Shown in pieces: positions 36,489-44,959 of a stretch of 64,000 nucleotides of DNA. The stretch covers positions 124,001 through 188,000 of the forward strand of contig NQOF01000005.1 of NCBI GenBank assembly GCA_002270465.1, read 5' to 3'. Every line of letters starts with the position of its first letter. The stretch's first letter is position 1. The notes under the pieces were generated by a model, which did no database searches, was not told the DNA's origin, and saw only the letters and a list, made by a program, of their open reading frames with translations. The DNA is from Blautia hominis (GTDB taxonomy: Bacteria; Bacillota; Clostridia; Lachnospirales; Lachnospiraceae). The translations under genes and the position numbers were made by a program.

Positions 36489-37547
36489 ATGAAAATCTCA
36501 CTGCTTCAAACTATCTCTGCAGACCATATGGAACTGGAGGAATATTGTATGAACAATGGCACCATGTCCGTCCATGTCCTCTCCTACGGCTGCGCTTTGA
36601 CCGGCATCTATGTGCCAGATAAAAAAGCAGGAAAAAAAGTCAACATTCTGTTATCCTTTGACGATCTTACATCCTATCTGCGCAATCCTCTGTACTGCGG
36701 CGCTGCCCTGGGACCCAATGCGGGCCGTATTTCAGGCGGATCCCTGGACATTGACGGCAGACATTACCAATTATCCCAAAACGATGGTGTCAATCACATC
36801 CACGGCGGCTTTCACAATCTTTCTTTTCAGAACGCCGTTTTGGTCAGCAGGGAAACCGACAAGGAATCTGCAGCGCTTACCTTTCAGGCCGTGCTTCCCC
36901 ATGGTCTGGACGGCTATCCCGGCAGCCGGTGTATTCATATTACCTACCGGCTGTTCTCTGACAACCGTCTGACCGTCAGTTTCCGTGCATCCAGTGACCG
37001 GGAGACTTATCTCAATCTGTCCAGCCATGCTTACTTTAATCTGTCCGGGGATTTTACCAAAAATGTCCATAGTCACAGGCTGTTTGTCCGAGGAAACGCG
37101 TTTGCAGAAAATGCCGAAACACATATACCTATGGGAATATCCCATACCGCCGGAACACCCTTTGATTTTTCCACCCCGGTCTCCATACAGGAAAACATGG
37201 ACAGATACCCGCAGAATATGCAGATACAGAGAGCCAGAGGATTGAACCATGCCTTTTTGTTAAACAAAGAACACAACCCCTCCGAGCCATCCCTGGTACT
37301 GGAAGATCATCCATCCGGACGAAGCCTGAAGCTCTATACGGATACCCCTTCCATCGTGGTCTATTCGGGAGGCTTTATTGAAAATACTTATAAGATCAAT
37401 GGGGGATGCCTCTCATCCCCGCACTGTGCCATAGCCCTGGAGCCGCAGGATATCCCTGATACTCCAAACTGCGGCCTGGCCCCCGTGCATATCCTAAAGC
37501 CCGGTGCGCTCTATCTAAGAACTTTCACCTATGCCTTTTCTTTTTAA
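36489..37547 (+). CDS. Aldose 1-epimerase
   Basis: Mutarotase of 352 residues that interconverts alpha and beta anomers, usually of galactose. GPNAGRI and HGGFHNLSFQ hold the first catalytic His region, HAYFNLSG the second, and a Glu near IALEPQDIP completes the set. The start at 36489 follows AAAAAGGAGG; the longer frame begins at the -10 box. Its TAA stop (37545-37547) lies inside the left flanking repeat of element C. It converges with a beta-galactosidase gene, a natural partner. Confidence 0.9.
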   Translation: MKISLLQTISADHMELEEYCMNNGTMSVHVLSYGCALTGIYVPDKKAGKKVNILLSFDDLTSYLRNPLYCGAALGPNAGRISGGSLDIDGRHYQLSQNDGVNHIHGGFHNLSFQNAVLVSRETDKESAALTFQAVLPHGLDGYPGSRCIHITYRLFSDNRLTVSFRASSDRETYLNLSSHAYFNLSGDFTKNVHSHRLFVRGNAFAENAETHIPMGISHTAGTPFDFSTPVSIQENMDRYPQNMQIQRARGLNHAFLLNKEHNPSEPSLVLEDHPSGRSLKLYTDTPSIVVYSGGFIENTYKINGGCLSSPHCAIALEPQDIPDTPNCGLAPVHILKPGALYLRTFTYAFSF

Positions 37548-37551
37548 AATC

Positions 37552-37627
37552 ATAACTGTTCAGTACCCTAACAGTTACAGGCAAAAATCCATGCAGAATC
37601 GCCTTTAGCGATGGGATTTTTAGTTAC
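37552..37627. mobile_element. Short inverted-repeat element, copy C (76 bp)
   Basis: Ends are ATAACTGTTCAGTA on the left and TTTTTAGTTAC on the right. A perfect 8-bp direct repeat TTAAAATC flanks it (37544-37551, 37628-37635). It is in reverse orientation to copies A and B and corresponds to their right-hand 70 bp plus a short GTAACT end, lacking the left half. The inside folds as a stem AAAAATCC/GGATTTTT. It separates two convergent genes. Confidence 0.85.
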
Positions 37628-37634
37628 TTAAAAT

Positions 37635-39683
37635 CTATCTTATCTCGTCCCTTGCAGATACGGCACTCAGTTCACAGGCTGTGCCGTTCTGCATTTCGGG
37701 CCATTTTTCCAGAAACCTTTTATGGCCTTCATGCAGTGCGTAGATTTTCACCAAAAGTCTTTCAGGAAAATCAAAATACCGCAGGCTTACTTCTGCCGGC
37801 TCCCCGGTATAGTAATGATCATTGAGCATCTCATCTCCCTGATATATTTCAAGCTTATCTCCTCCATATGCAAATGTGAGGATGCAATCCAGTATATCTT
37901 CCGCATACTGTATCTCTATTTCATACGTCCCGGTTTCTTCATCCTCAGAGATTAAACGGAATTTTGCAGCGGTCTTACCGCTTTCCTTTTTTCTCTCATA
38001 AACAGTGAAGGCACCATCCCTGCCGCATCTGGCAAAACCGGGAATTCCAGATGATATGTCTGGATAACATTTTATCTCTGTATGCGGTGCCCCGGTTACT
38101 TTTATCTCCCCATCCTCTTCCCACACATAATTATCGGAGAGTATCAGATAGTCTCTGTCCAGTGTGATCTTCCATGCGTTCAGAGCATCAGCTCTGGAAA
38201 GATGCAGCGTCAATGCCGCGTCTTCCCCCTTCCAACAGTAAAACGGCTCATAGTCACCGTAAAATACATAGCAAGTCTCCGAACCTTCCAATCTACAGAG
38301 AGGTGTTGCGGCTGCCGAGACCAGTTCCCTGTCCCCCAGTTTCATGTGATAAGGAAAAAATCCATAAGCTCCGGAAGGTATGTCCATTTCATGAAATTCC
38401 ACCGTGTCTCTGCACCTTCCTGTAAGCTTTACCCCTCTGTGGGTATCCATGGTCCTTTTTCTCTGATAGTTATTAAAAAATACATATCCGTGCTCGTCAT
38501 CATGTCTCCATGAAGTCCTGAGAGAATGGGTATCCTCAGGGCTGACATCCGCAGGCACTATCTCCTCCGGAAGTTTCGCCATATCATCCCCAAAATCAGC
38601 CAGAAACATGGCAAGCAGCTTGATCTCTTTATATGTCTCCGATATCTGTCCATATTGGCGGATCGGGGCAAAAAAATCGTAATTTATTACAGGCACGTTG
38701 TTGGGATACCCACTCTCTTTGCTCTCCTGCAGAGTAGAAAGCTTTCCTTTCGGGTTGCTCCCCCCATGATACATATAATAACCGAGCATAGCCACACCGG
38801 AGCCAAGCTTTGCAAGAGACATGGCACCGATATCCGTTCCCGTAGGCACAGGTCTTCTGTGTTCCGTGGGCTGCAGACCGCCGCCCAGCTCTGCCGTCAG
38901 ATAAGGAAAATCCTCCGGGGAAAATGTCAGCTCAGCGCTCACGTGATGGTCATTGGCTACCAGGGCATCATTCCTTTTTCCGCTGAAAACGTAATTCTCA
39001 TTTGCCTCTATCTCCGTAAGCCGTGGATCCCAGGGCGCTTCACAGTAGCCTGCCATGACCGGCAGCATACCGCCGGTCACAGCGCCGCCCCACCCGGTAG
39101 CCGTATAAAACGGCACCCGGAAGCCTGTTTTTTCAGCCAGCCCTTTCAATGTCCTCATGTGCTGTTCCCCTGCTTCACCGGAAGATCCACCCACATGTCC
39201 ATACTCGTTTTCAATCTGTATGCCGATCACGGGACCGCCGTCTTCGTACATCTGTCCCCTGACCTGCTCATAGATCTGTTTCCAGAACCGCTCTACATAG
39301 GCCAGATATCTCTCGTCATCGCACCTGAGCGTGAATCCCTTCTGCATCAGCCAGTCCGGAAAACCACCGTTTCTCACCTCACCATGACACCAGGGTCCAA
39401 TACGGAGAAACAATTTCATATGGATTTTCCGGCAGAGTTCCACAAATTTCTTCAGATTCCGGCACCCTTCAAAGACAAAGGTCCCTTCCTCCTCCTCATG
39501 ATGTATCCAGAAAACATATGTGGCTGCTACGGTAATTCCGCCTGCTTTCATTTTCCGCAGGGATTCCTCCCAGAACTCCTCCCGTAAGCGGCTGTAATGG
39601 ATCTCACCCATTACCGGAAACCATGGATTTTCGTCTTTTATCAGATAATTCTTGTTATATGTATATCCCATATAAAATCCCAT
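37635..39683 (-). CDS. GH35 beta-galactosidase
   Basis: Retaining beta-galactosidase of about 682 residues, without a signal peptide, so probably intracellular. The GH35 barrel shows FPVMGEIHYSRL, YVFWIHHE, the acid/base Glu in IQIENEYGH and the nucleophile Glu in LTAELGGG, followed by beta-rich domains. Start choice is open: ATG 39683 has GAGG eight bases upstream, ATG 39671 has AAGGATGG, and a GTG at 39743 has a distant site. The TAG stop shares a base with the right flanking repeat of element C. It likely releases galactose from imported oligosaccharides. Confidence 0.9.
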   Translation of the reverse strand: MGFYMGYTYNKNYLIKDENPWFPVMGEIHYSRLREEFWEESLRKMKAGGITVAATYVFWIHHEEEEGTFVFEGCRNLKKFVELCRKIHMKLFLRIGPWCHGEVRNGGFPDWLMQKGFTLRCDDERYLAYVERFWKQIYEQVRGQMYEDGGPVIGIQIENEYGHVGGSSGEAGEQHMRTLKGLAEKTGFRVPFYTATGWGGAVTGGMLPVMAGYCEAPWDPRLTEIEANENYVFSGKRNDALVANDHHVSAELTFSPEDFPYLTAELGGGLQPTEHRRPVPTGTDIGAMSLAKLGSGVAMLGYYMYHGGSNPKGKLSTLQESKESGYPNNVPVINYDFFAPIRQYGQISETYKEIKLLAMFLADFGDDMAKLPEEIVPADVSPEDTHSLRTSWRHDDEHGYVFFNNYQRKRTMDTHRGVKLTGRCRDTVEFHEMDIPSGAYGFFPYHMKLGDRELVSAAATPLCRLEGSETCYVFYGDYEPFYCWKGEDAALTLHLSRADALNAWKITLDRDYLILSDNYVWEEDGEIKVTGAPHTEIKCYPDISSGIPGFARCGRDGAFTVYERKKESGKTAAKFRLISEDEETGTYEIEIQYAEDILDCILTFAYGGDKLEIYQGDEMLNDHYYTGEPAEVSLRYFDFPERLLVKIYALHEGHKRFLEKWPEMQNGTACELSAVSARDEIR

Positions 39684-39799
39684 CCTTCTATCCTCAGGTA
39701 TACTCCGGAGCACTTGCTGCACTACAGATACTTTAGCCTGCACTGTATACAGGGCAATCCTTTTCCGTTTTGACCGCCGAGGTTTTATGTTGGCTATAG

Positions 39800-39933
39800 G
39801 TAACTATTCAGTAGGCCTGCGCATTCACTGCGCTGATTGTAAGAATGTGTACCACGGCCAAGGAAAAATCCCATCACCAAAGGCGATTCTGCATGGATTT
39901 TTGCCTGTAACTGTGAGGGTACTGAACCGTTAC
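39800..39933. mobile_element. Short inverted-repeat element, copy A (134 bp)
   Basis: Left end GTAACTATTCAGTAGG, right end TACTGAACCGTTAC. Flanks GGCTATAG (39792-39799) and GGTTATAG (39934-39941) match in seven of eight bases. It is near-identical to copy B over CTGCGCATTCACTGCGCTGA and the AAAATCCCAT...GCATGGATTTT hairpin. A second GTAACTGTGA lies inside at 39907, so the last 27 bases form a nested unit like copy E. Confidence 0.85.
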
Positions 39934-40017
39934 GGTTATAGTATATACGGTAATGCCCATGGGTAAAATGCTGTATTCTGCTATTTGATGGACTATTTTC
40001 CATTTACAAAGCAAAAA

Positions 40018-40053
40018 ACCGAATTTTGCTGCACTCCTGCAGTCAAAATCCGG
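40018..40053 (-). terminator. Terminator after the AraC gene
   Basis: Stem CCGGATTTTG/CAAAATTCGG on the minus strand with inner CTGCA pairing, followed by TTTTTTG. Together with element A it accounts for the 386-base gap 39684-40069. Confidence 0.75.
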
Positions 40054-40069
40054 CATTTTTACATGGACC

Positions 40070-40915
40070 TTACTCCTTGTAATGAAAAAATTCGCTGTTT
40101 TTGTACTCCTTTGGGGATATTCCCACTACTTTTTTGAAAATCCTTGAAAAATAATACTGGTCCTGATACCCAAGCTGCTGCGCCACTTCATAAATATAGA
40201 GGTTTGTGGAACGCAGAAGTTTGCAGGCCTCCTTCATTTTGAGGCTGATATAAAAATCCATAGGCGCGTGCCGGGTATATTTCCGGAATATTACATTCAG
40301 ATAGCTTTTAGACAACTCAAATTCCTCTGCGATCTGCTGAAGGGTCAGCTCCTCATGCAGATGTTTGTACATATAACGCACCACATTGGTCACATGGCGG
40401 TTCTGCTCCAGCGTGGTGTGGTGCTTTTCCCTGTTATACGTCTCAGCCAGGATCAGGGAGAGGACCTGGGATATGTAGATAAAATTTCCAAGGGTATAGT
40501 TCCCGTCCAGCACGCGGAACAGCAGCTCAAACAAAAACATCATACGGTTGGTGGCGTTATCCGAATTGAATGTCACTGTTTTGCACTCTTCAAGCGGAAA
40601 ATACTTTACATCCTCCCCTTTAAAATGGACCCACAAAATACTCCAGGGGTCATCCTCGCAGGCATAGTATCTGTGGCCGCAGTATCTGGGTATGCAGAAG
40701 GCTTCATTCTCATGTATCATATACTTTCTGTTATTTACATATACGATTCCGCTTCCCGCTGTGCAGTAAATGAAAATGTATTCCTCAATCCCATCCCTTC
40801 TTTCTCTGTAATGATGCGTTGCACAGGGAAAAAAACCCACATCTGTCAGGAACAGCCTCCGTACAAGGGGATGCTCCACATAATCCTGAAATGCCTCTGT
40901 GGGAAGCACCACCAT
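40070..40915 (-). CDS. AraC-family transcription regulator
   Basis: Sugar-responsive regulator. The start at 40915 is preferred because AAGGGGGAG lies just upstream, giving 281 residues; a longer frame to 40978 has no ribosome site. An N-terminal cupin-like sensing domain spans about residues 1-150 (IVYVNNRKYMIHENEAFCIP). The C-terminal pair of helix-turn-helix motifs (LTLQQIAEEFELSKSYLNVIF; VAQQLGYQDQYYFSRIFKK) follows. Located between the GH35 and DUF5107 genes, it probably controls galactoside use here. Confidence 0.9.
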   Translation of the reverse strand: MVVLPTEAFQDYVEHPLVRRLFLTDVGFFPCATHHYRERRDGIEEYIFIYCTAGSGIVYVNNRKYMIHENEAFCIPRYCGHRYYACEDDPWSILWVHFKGEDVKYFPLEECKTVTFNSDNATNRMMFLFELLFRVLDGNYTLGNFIYISQVLSLILAETYNREKHHTTLEQNRHVTNVVRYMYKHLHEELTLQQIAEEFELSKSYLNVIFRKYTRHAPMDFYISLKMKEACKLLRSTNLYIYEVAQQLGYQDQYYFSRIFKKVVGISPKEYKNSEFFHYKE

Positions 40916-41122
40916 GCGCTCCCCCTTAAATCCGTCTCTTTTTCTTTCTTCCGTAATTTCCTGTTCAAATATATTCATGAAAATATAGTATCACACCAGT
41001 GTAATATTGTCCATGAATAGCCAGAATATGATATTCCTATTCTGTGAGCAGGATAGTAAAATGATTGCAGAACAAATGGAACGGCGGACAGATTTACACC
41101 CCCGCCTCATAAAAAATAAAAG

Positions 41123-41162
41123 GTAACTGTCCAGGCAACAGGAAGACCTGCTGGATTGTTAC
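41123..41162. mobile_element. Short inverted-repeat element, copy H (40 bp)
   Basis: GTAACTGTCCAG on the left pairs with CTGGATTGTTAC on the right (10 of 12). Flanks AATAAAAG (41115-41122) and GATAAAAG (41163-41170) match in seven of eight. The right flank forms the start of the AAAAGGAG ribosome site of the DUF5107 gene. Confidence 0.6.
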
Positions 41163-41181
41163 GATAAAAGGAGCTAAGCAT

Positions 41182-44100
41182 ATGTCACAAGCAAAACCGG
41201 TAAGAATCTGGGAGGAACCCTGCGTTATCCCCACCTACAAAGTCTATCCCCCGGAAAAAAGCCCCCTTTTTATTGAAAAACGGGCTTATCAGGGAAGCAC
41301 CGGAAAAGTATATCCGCTTCCGGTAACGGAAAAGATCTCTGACACAAAAGAGGACGTAACCTATCATGCCGTCTGCCTGGAAAATGAATATTTAAAGGTG
41401 ATGGTACTCCCCGAACTGGGGGGCCGTATCCAGAGAGCCTATGACAAGACCAATGGGTACGATTTTGTCTATTACAACCATGTGATCAAACCTGCGCTGG
41501 TAGGGCTTACCGGGCCATGGATTTCAGGGGGAATCGAATTTAACTGGCCTCAGCACCACCGTCCCTCCACGTACTCCCCGGTGGAATATACCACAAAGGA
41601 GAATCCGGACGGCTCCTGCACCGTATTTGTCAGTGAGATTGATAAGATGTACGGTACAAAAGGCATGGCATCCATCACTCTGTATCCCCAAAAGGCCTAT
41701 ATTGAGATCAAGGGACAGCTTTACAACAATACAGATCTCCCCCAGACGTTCCTGTGGTGGGCCAATCCTGCTGTCCCGGTAAATGACCATACCTACTCCG
41801 TATTTCCGCCGGATGTGAACGCTGTTATGGACCACGGAAAACGGGCGGTTTCCACCTTCCCTATTGCCACAGGGGAATATTATAAATGTGACTACTCCGC
41901 GGGTGTGGACATTTCCCGTTATAAAAACGTGAAGGTTCCCACCTCCTATATGGCTGCCCACTCAGATTATGATTTTATTGGAAACTATGACGAAAAAGAG
42001 GAGGCCGGGCTGCTGCATGTGGCTGACCACCACATTTCCCCCGGCAAAAAGCAGTGGACCTGGGGAAACGGGGATTTTGGCCGTACCTGGGACAGAAACC
42101 TGACAGACGAGGACGGTCCCTACATAGAACTGATGACCGGGGTTTTCACAGACAACCAGCCGGATTTCACCTGGCTGAAGCCACAGGAAGAGAAGACTTT
42201 TGTCCAGTATTTTATGCCTTACAAAGGTGTGGGCAGAGTTGGCAATGCCACAAAGGAGGCCATGGTCAGCATCAGCACCCCCGCCGCCGACGGCTCGGTC
42301 ACCTTAAAAGTCTATACCACGGGAGTTTATGAACATGCATCCATCCATGTTTTGGAAAAGGATCAGATCCTCTGTGAGACATCTGCGGACCTGACACCTG
42401 AAAAATGCTATGAAGTCTCATTCCCGGCACCCGTCCATATGCCGGACTGTAAGGTGACGGTATCCCACAGCGGCAGAGTCCTGGTTGAATATGCGGTTTA
42501 TGAAGAAAAGCTGAAACCCATCCCTGAACCCGCCAGTCCTATGAAAGCTCCCCAGGATATGAGATCCACGGAAGAGCTTTACCTGGCGGCTTCCCACCTG
42601 GAACAGTACCGTCATGCCACCTATGATCCGGCTGCCTATTATCTGGAAGGCCTCAGACGGGACGCCACGGATATCCGCCTGAACAATGGATACGGCCTCC
42701 TGCTTTTTAGAAGAGGGCATATAAAAGACAGCATCCGCCACTTTCAGGCCGCCGTGGAAAAACAGACCCGGAAAAATCCTAACCCCTATACCGGGGAATG
42801 TTATTTTAATCTGGGGCTGGCCCTGGAAGCTGACGGGCAGGAGGAGCAGGCATTCGATGCCTTCTACAAATCCACATGGAGCGCTGAGACACAGAGTACA
42901 GGTTTTTACTGGCTTGCCTGCCTGTCCGCCCGAAAAGGAAAATATGAGGAGGCCCTGGAATTTGCCGAAAAAGCTCTGCTGCGCAACTGGCACAGCATGA
43001 AAGTCCGCACCCTGAAAGCAGCTCTCATGAGAAAACTTGGCAGAGATAACACCGACCTGGTGGAGGAAAGCCTTTCCATTGACCCGTTATATATGGGATG
43101 CCTGTATGAAAAAGCAGTCTCCTCCGGCACATTCCTGTTCTGGAAAGAGAAAATGCGCAGGGAAGCCCACAATTACCTGGAACTTTCCTATCTGTATAAA
43201 AACGCGGGGCTGTATGAAGATGCGCTGAGGATCCTGGAAGCCTGCGAGGCTGAAAATCCCATGCTGTTTTATTACCAATCCAGCATCCATCTGCTGACAG
43301 ACAACCGGGAGGCTGCCCTTGCCTGTGCAAAAAGGGCCGAGGCCGCACCTTCTGATTACTGTTTCCCTAACCGGACCCAGGAATACGGCATTCTGGCGGA
43401 TGCGGTAAACCTGCTGGAGTCCGCCCCCATGGCACACTACTATCTCGGTAACCTTCTGTATGATAAAAAGCAGTATGAGGAAGCCATTGTCCACTGGGAA
43501 CTATCCGCAGCGGAAAAACCGGACTTTGCCATGACATGCCGCAATCTTGCCATTGCTTACTATAATAAGAAAAACCTGCCTGAAAAGGCTATGGAGATGA
43601 TGGAAAAAGCCTGCGGCCTGGACAGCACTTATCCGAGGCTGTGGCTTGAATACGACCAATTGGCAGCCAAACTTTGTATTCCGGTAAAAGAGCGCCTTAA
43701 AACCATGGAATCCCACCCAAAGATCACAGCACACAGAGATGACTTATACCTGCGATATATCACTCTCCTGAATGGTACCGGACGTTACAGGGATGCCCTT
43801 GCCGCTCTCACTTCCCGGCAATTCCATCCGTGGGAAGGCGGCGAAGGAAAGGTAAGCGCCCAGTATCATTTTGCCCTGATACGTCTGGCGGAGGAAAAAC
43901 TGGAAGAAAATGAACCGAAGAAGGCCTTTTCTCTCCTAAAATCATCCCTCACCTATCCGGAAAATCTGGGAGAGGGAAAACTGCCCAATGTGCCGGATAA
44001 TGAAGCCTTCTACTTCATGGGAAAGGCCTGCCGTATGATGGGGCAGGAAGAAGAATCCGTTAAATATTTCCGCCTGGCTGCCTCAGGCTCCCAGGAACCG

Positions 44101-44472
44101 TCCTCCGTCCTCTATTACAATGACCAGCCATCTGATTATATCTACTATCAGGGGCTTGCATACCGGGAACTGGGGGAGGAAAACGCGGCAAGAAAATCCT
44201 TCCATCAGCTTATCACCTACGGGGAAAAACATCTCTTTGATAAGGTATCCTATGATTTCTTTGCCGTCTCCCTGCCGGAGATCGAGGTCTTCCAGGATGA
44301 TCTGCCGCTTAGGAATACCCAATACTGCCGCTACTTAAGAGCGCTGGGCGCAGCCGGACTTGGTGAAAAAGAAAAAGCAGTATCACTGCTGAAAGAGATT
44401 CTGGGGAAACAAAATGATCATTTTAAAGCAGAAGCGTTTCTGCGAGAATTGAAATATCGTAAAAGTTTGTAA
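41182..44472 (+). CDS. DUF5107 protein with C-terminal TPR array
   Basis: Large cytosolic protein of 1096 residues. The N-terminal ~430 residues are DUF5107-like, with VMVLPELGGRIQRAYDK (reminiscent of galactose mutarotase-like folds) and SGGIEFNWPQHHRP, whose conserved Glu and His pair could be catalytic. From about residue 460 there are ten or more TPR helix pairs (NGYGLLLFRRGHIKDSIRHF; HYYLGNLLYDKKQYEEAIVH). No signal peptide. The ATG follows AAAAGGAG. Linkage to GH35, aldose epimerase and an AraC regulator supports a sugar role; the reaction is not established from sequence. Confidence 0.75.
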   Translation: MSQAKPVRIWEEPCVIPTYKVYPPEKSPLFIEKRAYQGSTGKVYPLPVTEKISDTKEDVTYHAVCLENEYLKVMVLPELGGRIQRAYDKTNGYDFVYYNHVIKPALVGLTGPWISGGIEFNWPQHHRPSTYSPVEYTTKENPDGSCTVFVSEIDKMYGTKGMASITLYPQKAYIEIKGQLYNNTDLPQTFLWWANPAVPVNDHTYSVFPPDVNAVMDHGKRAVSTFPIATGEYYKCDYSAGVDISRYKNVKVPTSYMAAHSDYDFIGNYDEKEEAGLLHVADHHISPGKKQWTWGNGDFGRTWDRNLTDEDGPYIELMTGVFTDNQPDFTWLKPQEEKTFVQYFMPYKGVGRVGNATKEAMVSISTPAADGSVTLKVYTTGVYEHASIHVLEKDQILCETSADLTPEKCYEVSFPAPVHMPDCKVTVSHSGRVLVEYAVYEEKLKPIPEPASPMKAPQDMRSTEELYLAASHLEQYRHATYDPAAYYLEGLRRDATDIRLNNGYGLLLFRRGHIKDSIRHFQAAVEKQTRKNPNPYTGECYFNLGLALEADGQEEQAFDAFYKSTWSAETQSTGFYWLACLSARKGKYEEALEFAEKALLRNWHSMKVRTLKAALMRKLGRDNTDLVEESLSIDPLYMGCLYEKAVSSGTFLFWKEKMRREAHNYLELSYLYKNAGLYEDALRILEACEAENPMLFYYQSSIHLLTDNREAALACAKRAEAAPSDYCFPNRTQEYGILADAVNLLESAPMAHYYLGNLLYDKKQYEEAIVHWELSAAEKPDFAMTCRNLAIAYYNKKNLPEKAMEMMEKACGLDSTYPRLWLEYDQLAAKLCIPVKERLKTMESHPKITAHRDDLYLRYITLLNGTGRYRDALAALTSRQFHPWEGGEGKVSAQYHFALIRLAEEKLEENEPKKAFSLLKSSLTYPENLGEGKLPNVPDNEAFYFMGKACRMMGQEEESVKYFRLAASGSQEPSSVLYYNDQPSDYIYYQGLAYRELGEENAARKSFHQLITYGEKHLFDKVSYDFFAVSLPEIEVFQDDLPLRNTQYCRYLRALGAAGLGEKEKAVSLLKEILGKQNDHFKAEAFLRELKYRKSL

Positions 44473-44500
44473 AGGATGAAGGAGACATGGTTATTTTTTG

Positions 44501-44529
44501 TTGAACTTTATGTCCTTTTATGTTATAGT
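44501..44529 (+). promoter_or_regulatory. Promoter of the antisense antitoxin RNA
   Basis: TTGAAC (44501-44506) and TATAGT (44524-44529) with exactly 17 bp between. It has no coding gene downstream on this strand and drives a short RNA toward the toxin gene. Confidence 0.75.
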
Positions 44530-44535
44530 ACTGAT

Positions 44536-44626
44536 AGAGAGAGGTTTAGCCATCCACATAGGTGGCAGCCTCGTGGGATTTTATTTCACACCTACCCTGT
44601 TGTGCTGAACAGGGTAGGTATTTTTA
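44536..44626 (+). ncRNA. Predicted antisense antitoxin RNA of a type I system
   Basis: About 90 nt from a consensus promoter to a 12-bp terminator stem ACCTACCCTGTT (44590-44601)/AACAGGGTAGGT (44608-44619) and a T run. It is convergent with, and complementary to, the 3' region of the toxin mRNA, as in the txpA/RatA type. Near its 5' end GGTTTAGCCAT (44543-44553) and AGCCTC (44567-44572) recur inverted in the toxin leader (44751-44779). The exact ends are inferred. Confidence 0.65.
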
Positions 44627-44719
44627 TTTTCGCTTGTGTCTACTCTCTATGTAGGCAAGCAGTGTTATAATGAATATTCCAAAGGATAACATTATTGATA
44701 TCGCCTCGAATGCACTCAC
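44624..44719 (-). CDS. Type I toxin, holin-like hydrophobic peptide (31 residues)
   Basis: GTG at 44719 to TAA at 44624 encodes a 31-residue peptide with N-terminal SAFEAISIMLSFGIFIITLL and a charged tail ESRHKRK. This is the pattern of putative holin-like toxins (Hol_Tox/TxpA-like): short acidic start, one membrane helix, basic end. AGGGAGG lies nine bases upstream. That ribosome site (44729-44735) can pair perfectly with CCTCCCT in the leader (44748-44754), so translation is probably masked. Overexpression would be expected to damage the membrane. Confidence 0.8.
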   Translation of the reverse strand: MSAFEAISIMLSFGIFIITLLAYIESRHKRK

Positions 44720-44728
44720 CTCACACCA

Positions 44729-44779
44729 CCTCCCTTCTTTATCCGTTAGGGAGGCTATTACCCTGTACATGGCTAAACC
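44729..44779 (-). promoter_or_regulatory. Toxin leader: ribosome-site hairpin and long-range pairing element
   Basis: The 7-bp stem masks the ribosome site of the toxin. GGTTTAGCCAT and AGCCTC in the leader can pair with the far 3' end of the same mRNA if it reads to about 44540, because that region is the inverted copy. Such 5'-3' closure is known in type I toxin mRNAs. The remaining gap 44780-44906 is AT-rich and probably holds the toxin promoter. Confidence 0.55.
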
Positions 44780-44908
44780 CTGTTATAAGTTTATCACGAT
44801 TCATATCCTGTTAACAATAAAATTCTTTAAAAATACTTACTAATTATTTGCAATCAACACGCTTATAATTTTTGTTATTTTGTATAGCTCTCTTATTTCT
44901 GTCCAAGA

Positions 44909-44948
44909 AGAAGGACCAACCCCCCCTTTTAAGGGTTTTGGTCCTTCT
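44909..44948 (-). terminator. Terminator after cstA
   Basis: An 11-bp stem AGAAGGACCAA (44909-44919)/TTGGTCCTTCT (44938-44948), 12 bases after the cstA stop. The T run is weak. Confidence 0.65.
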
Positions 44949-44959
44949 CTTATCAGCCG

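Noticed and set aside
38526-39587. 353-codon open frame on the plus strand
   Set aside because: Antisense shadow of the GH35 beta-galactosidase, no ribosome site and low-complexity His/Arg-rich translation.
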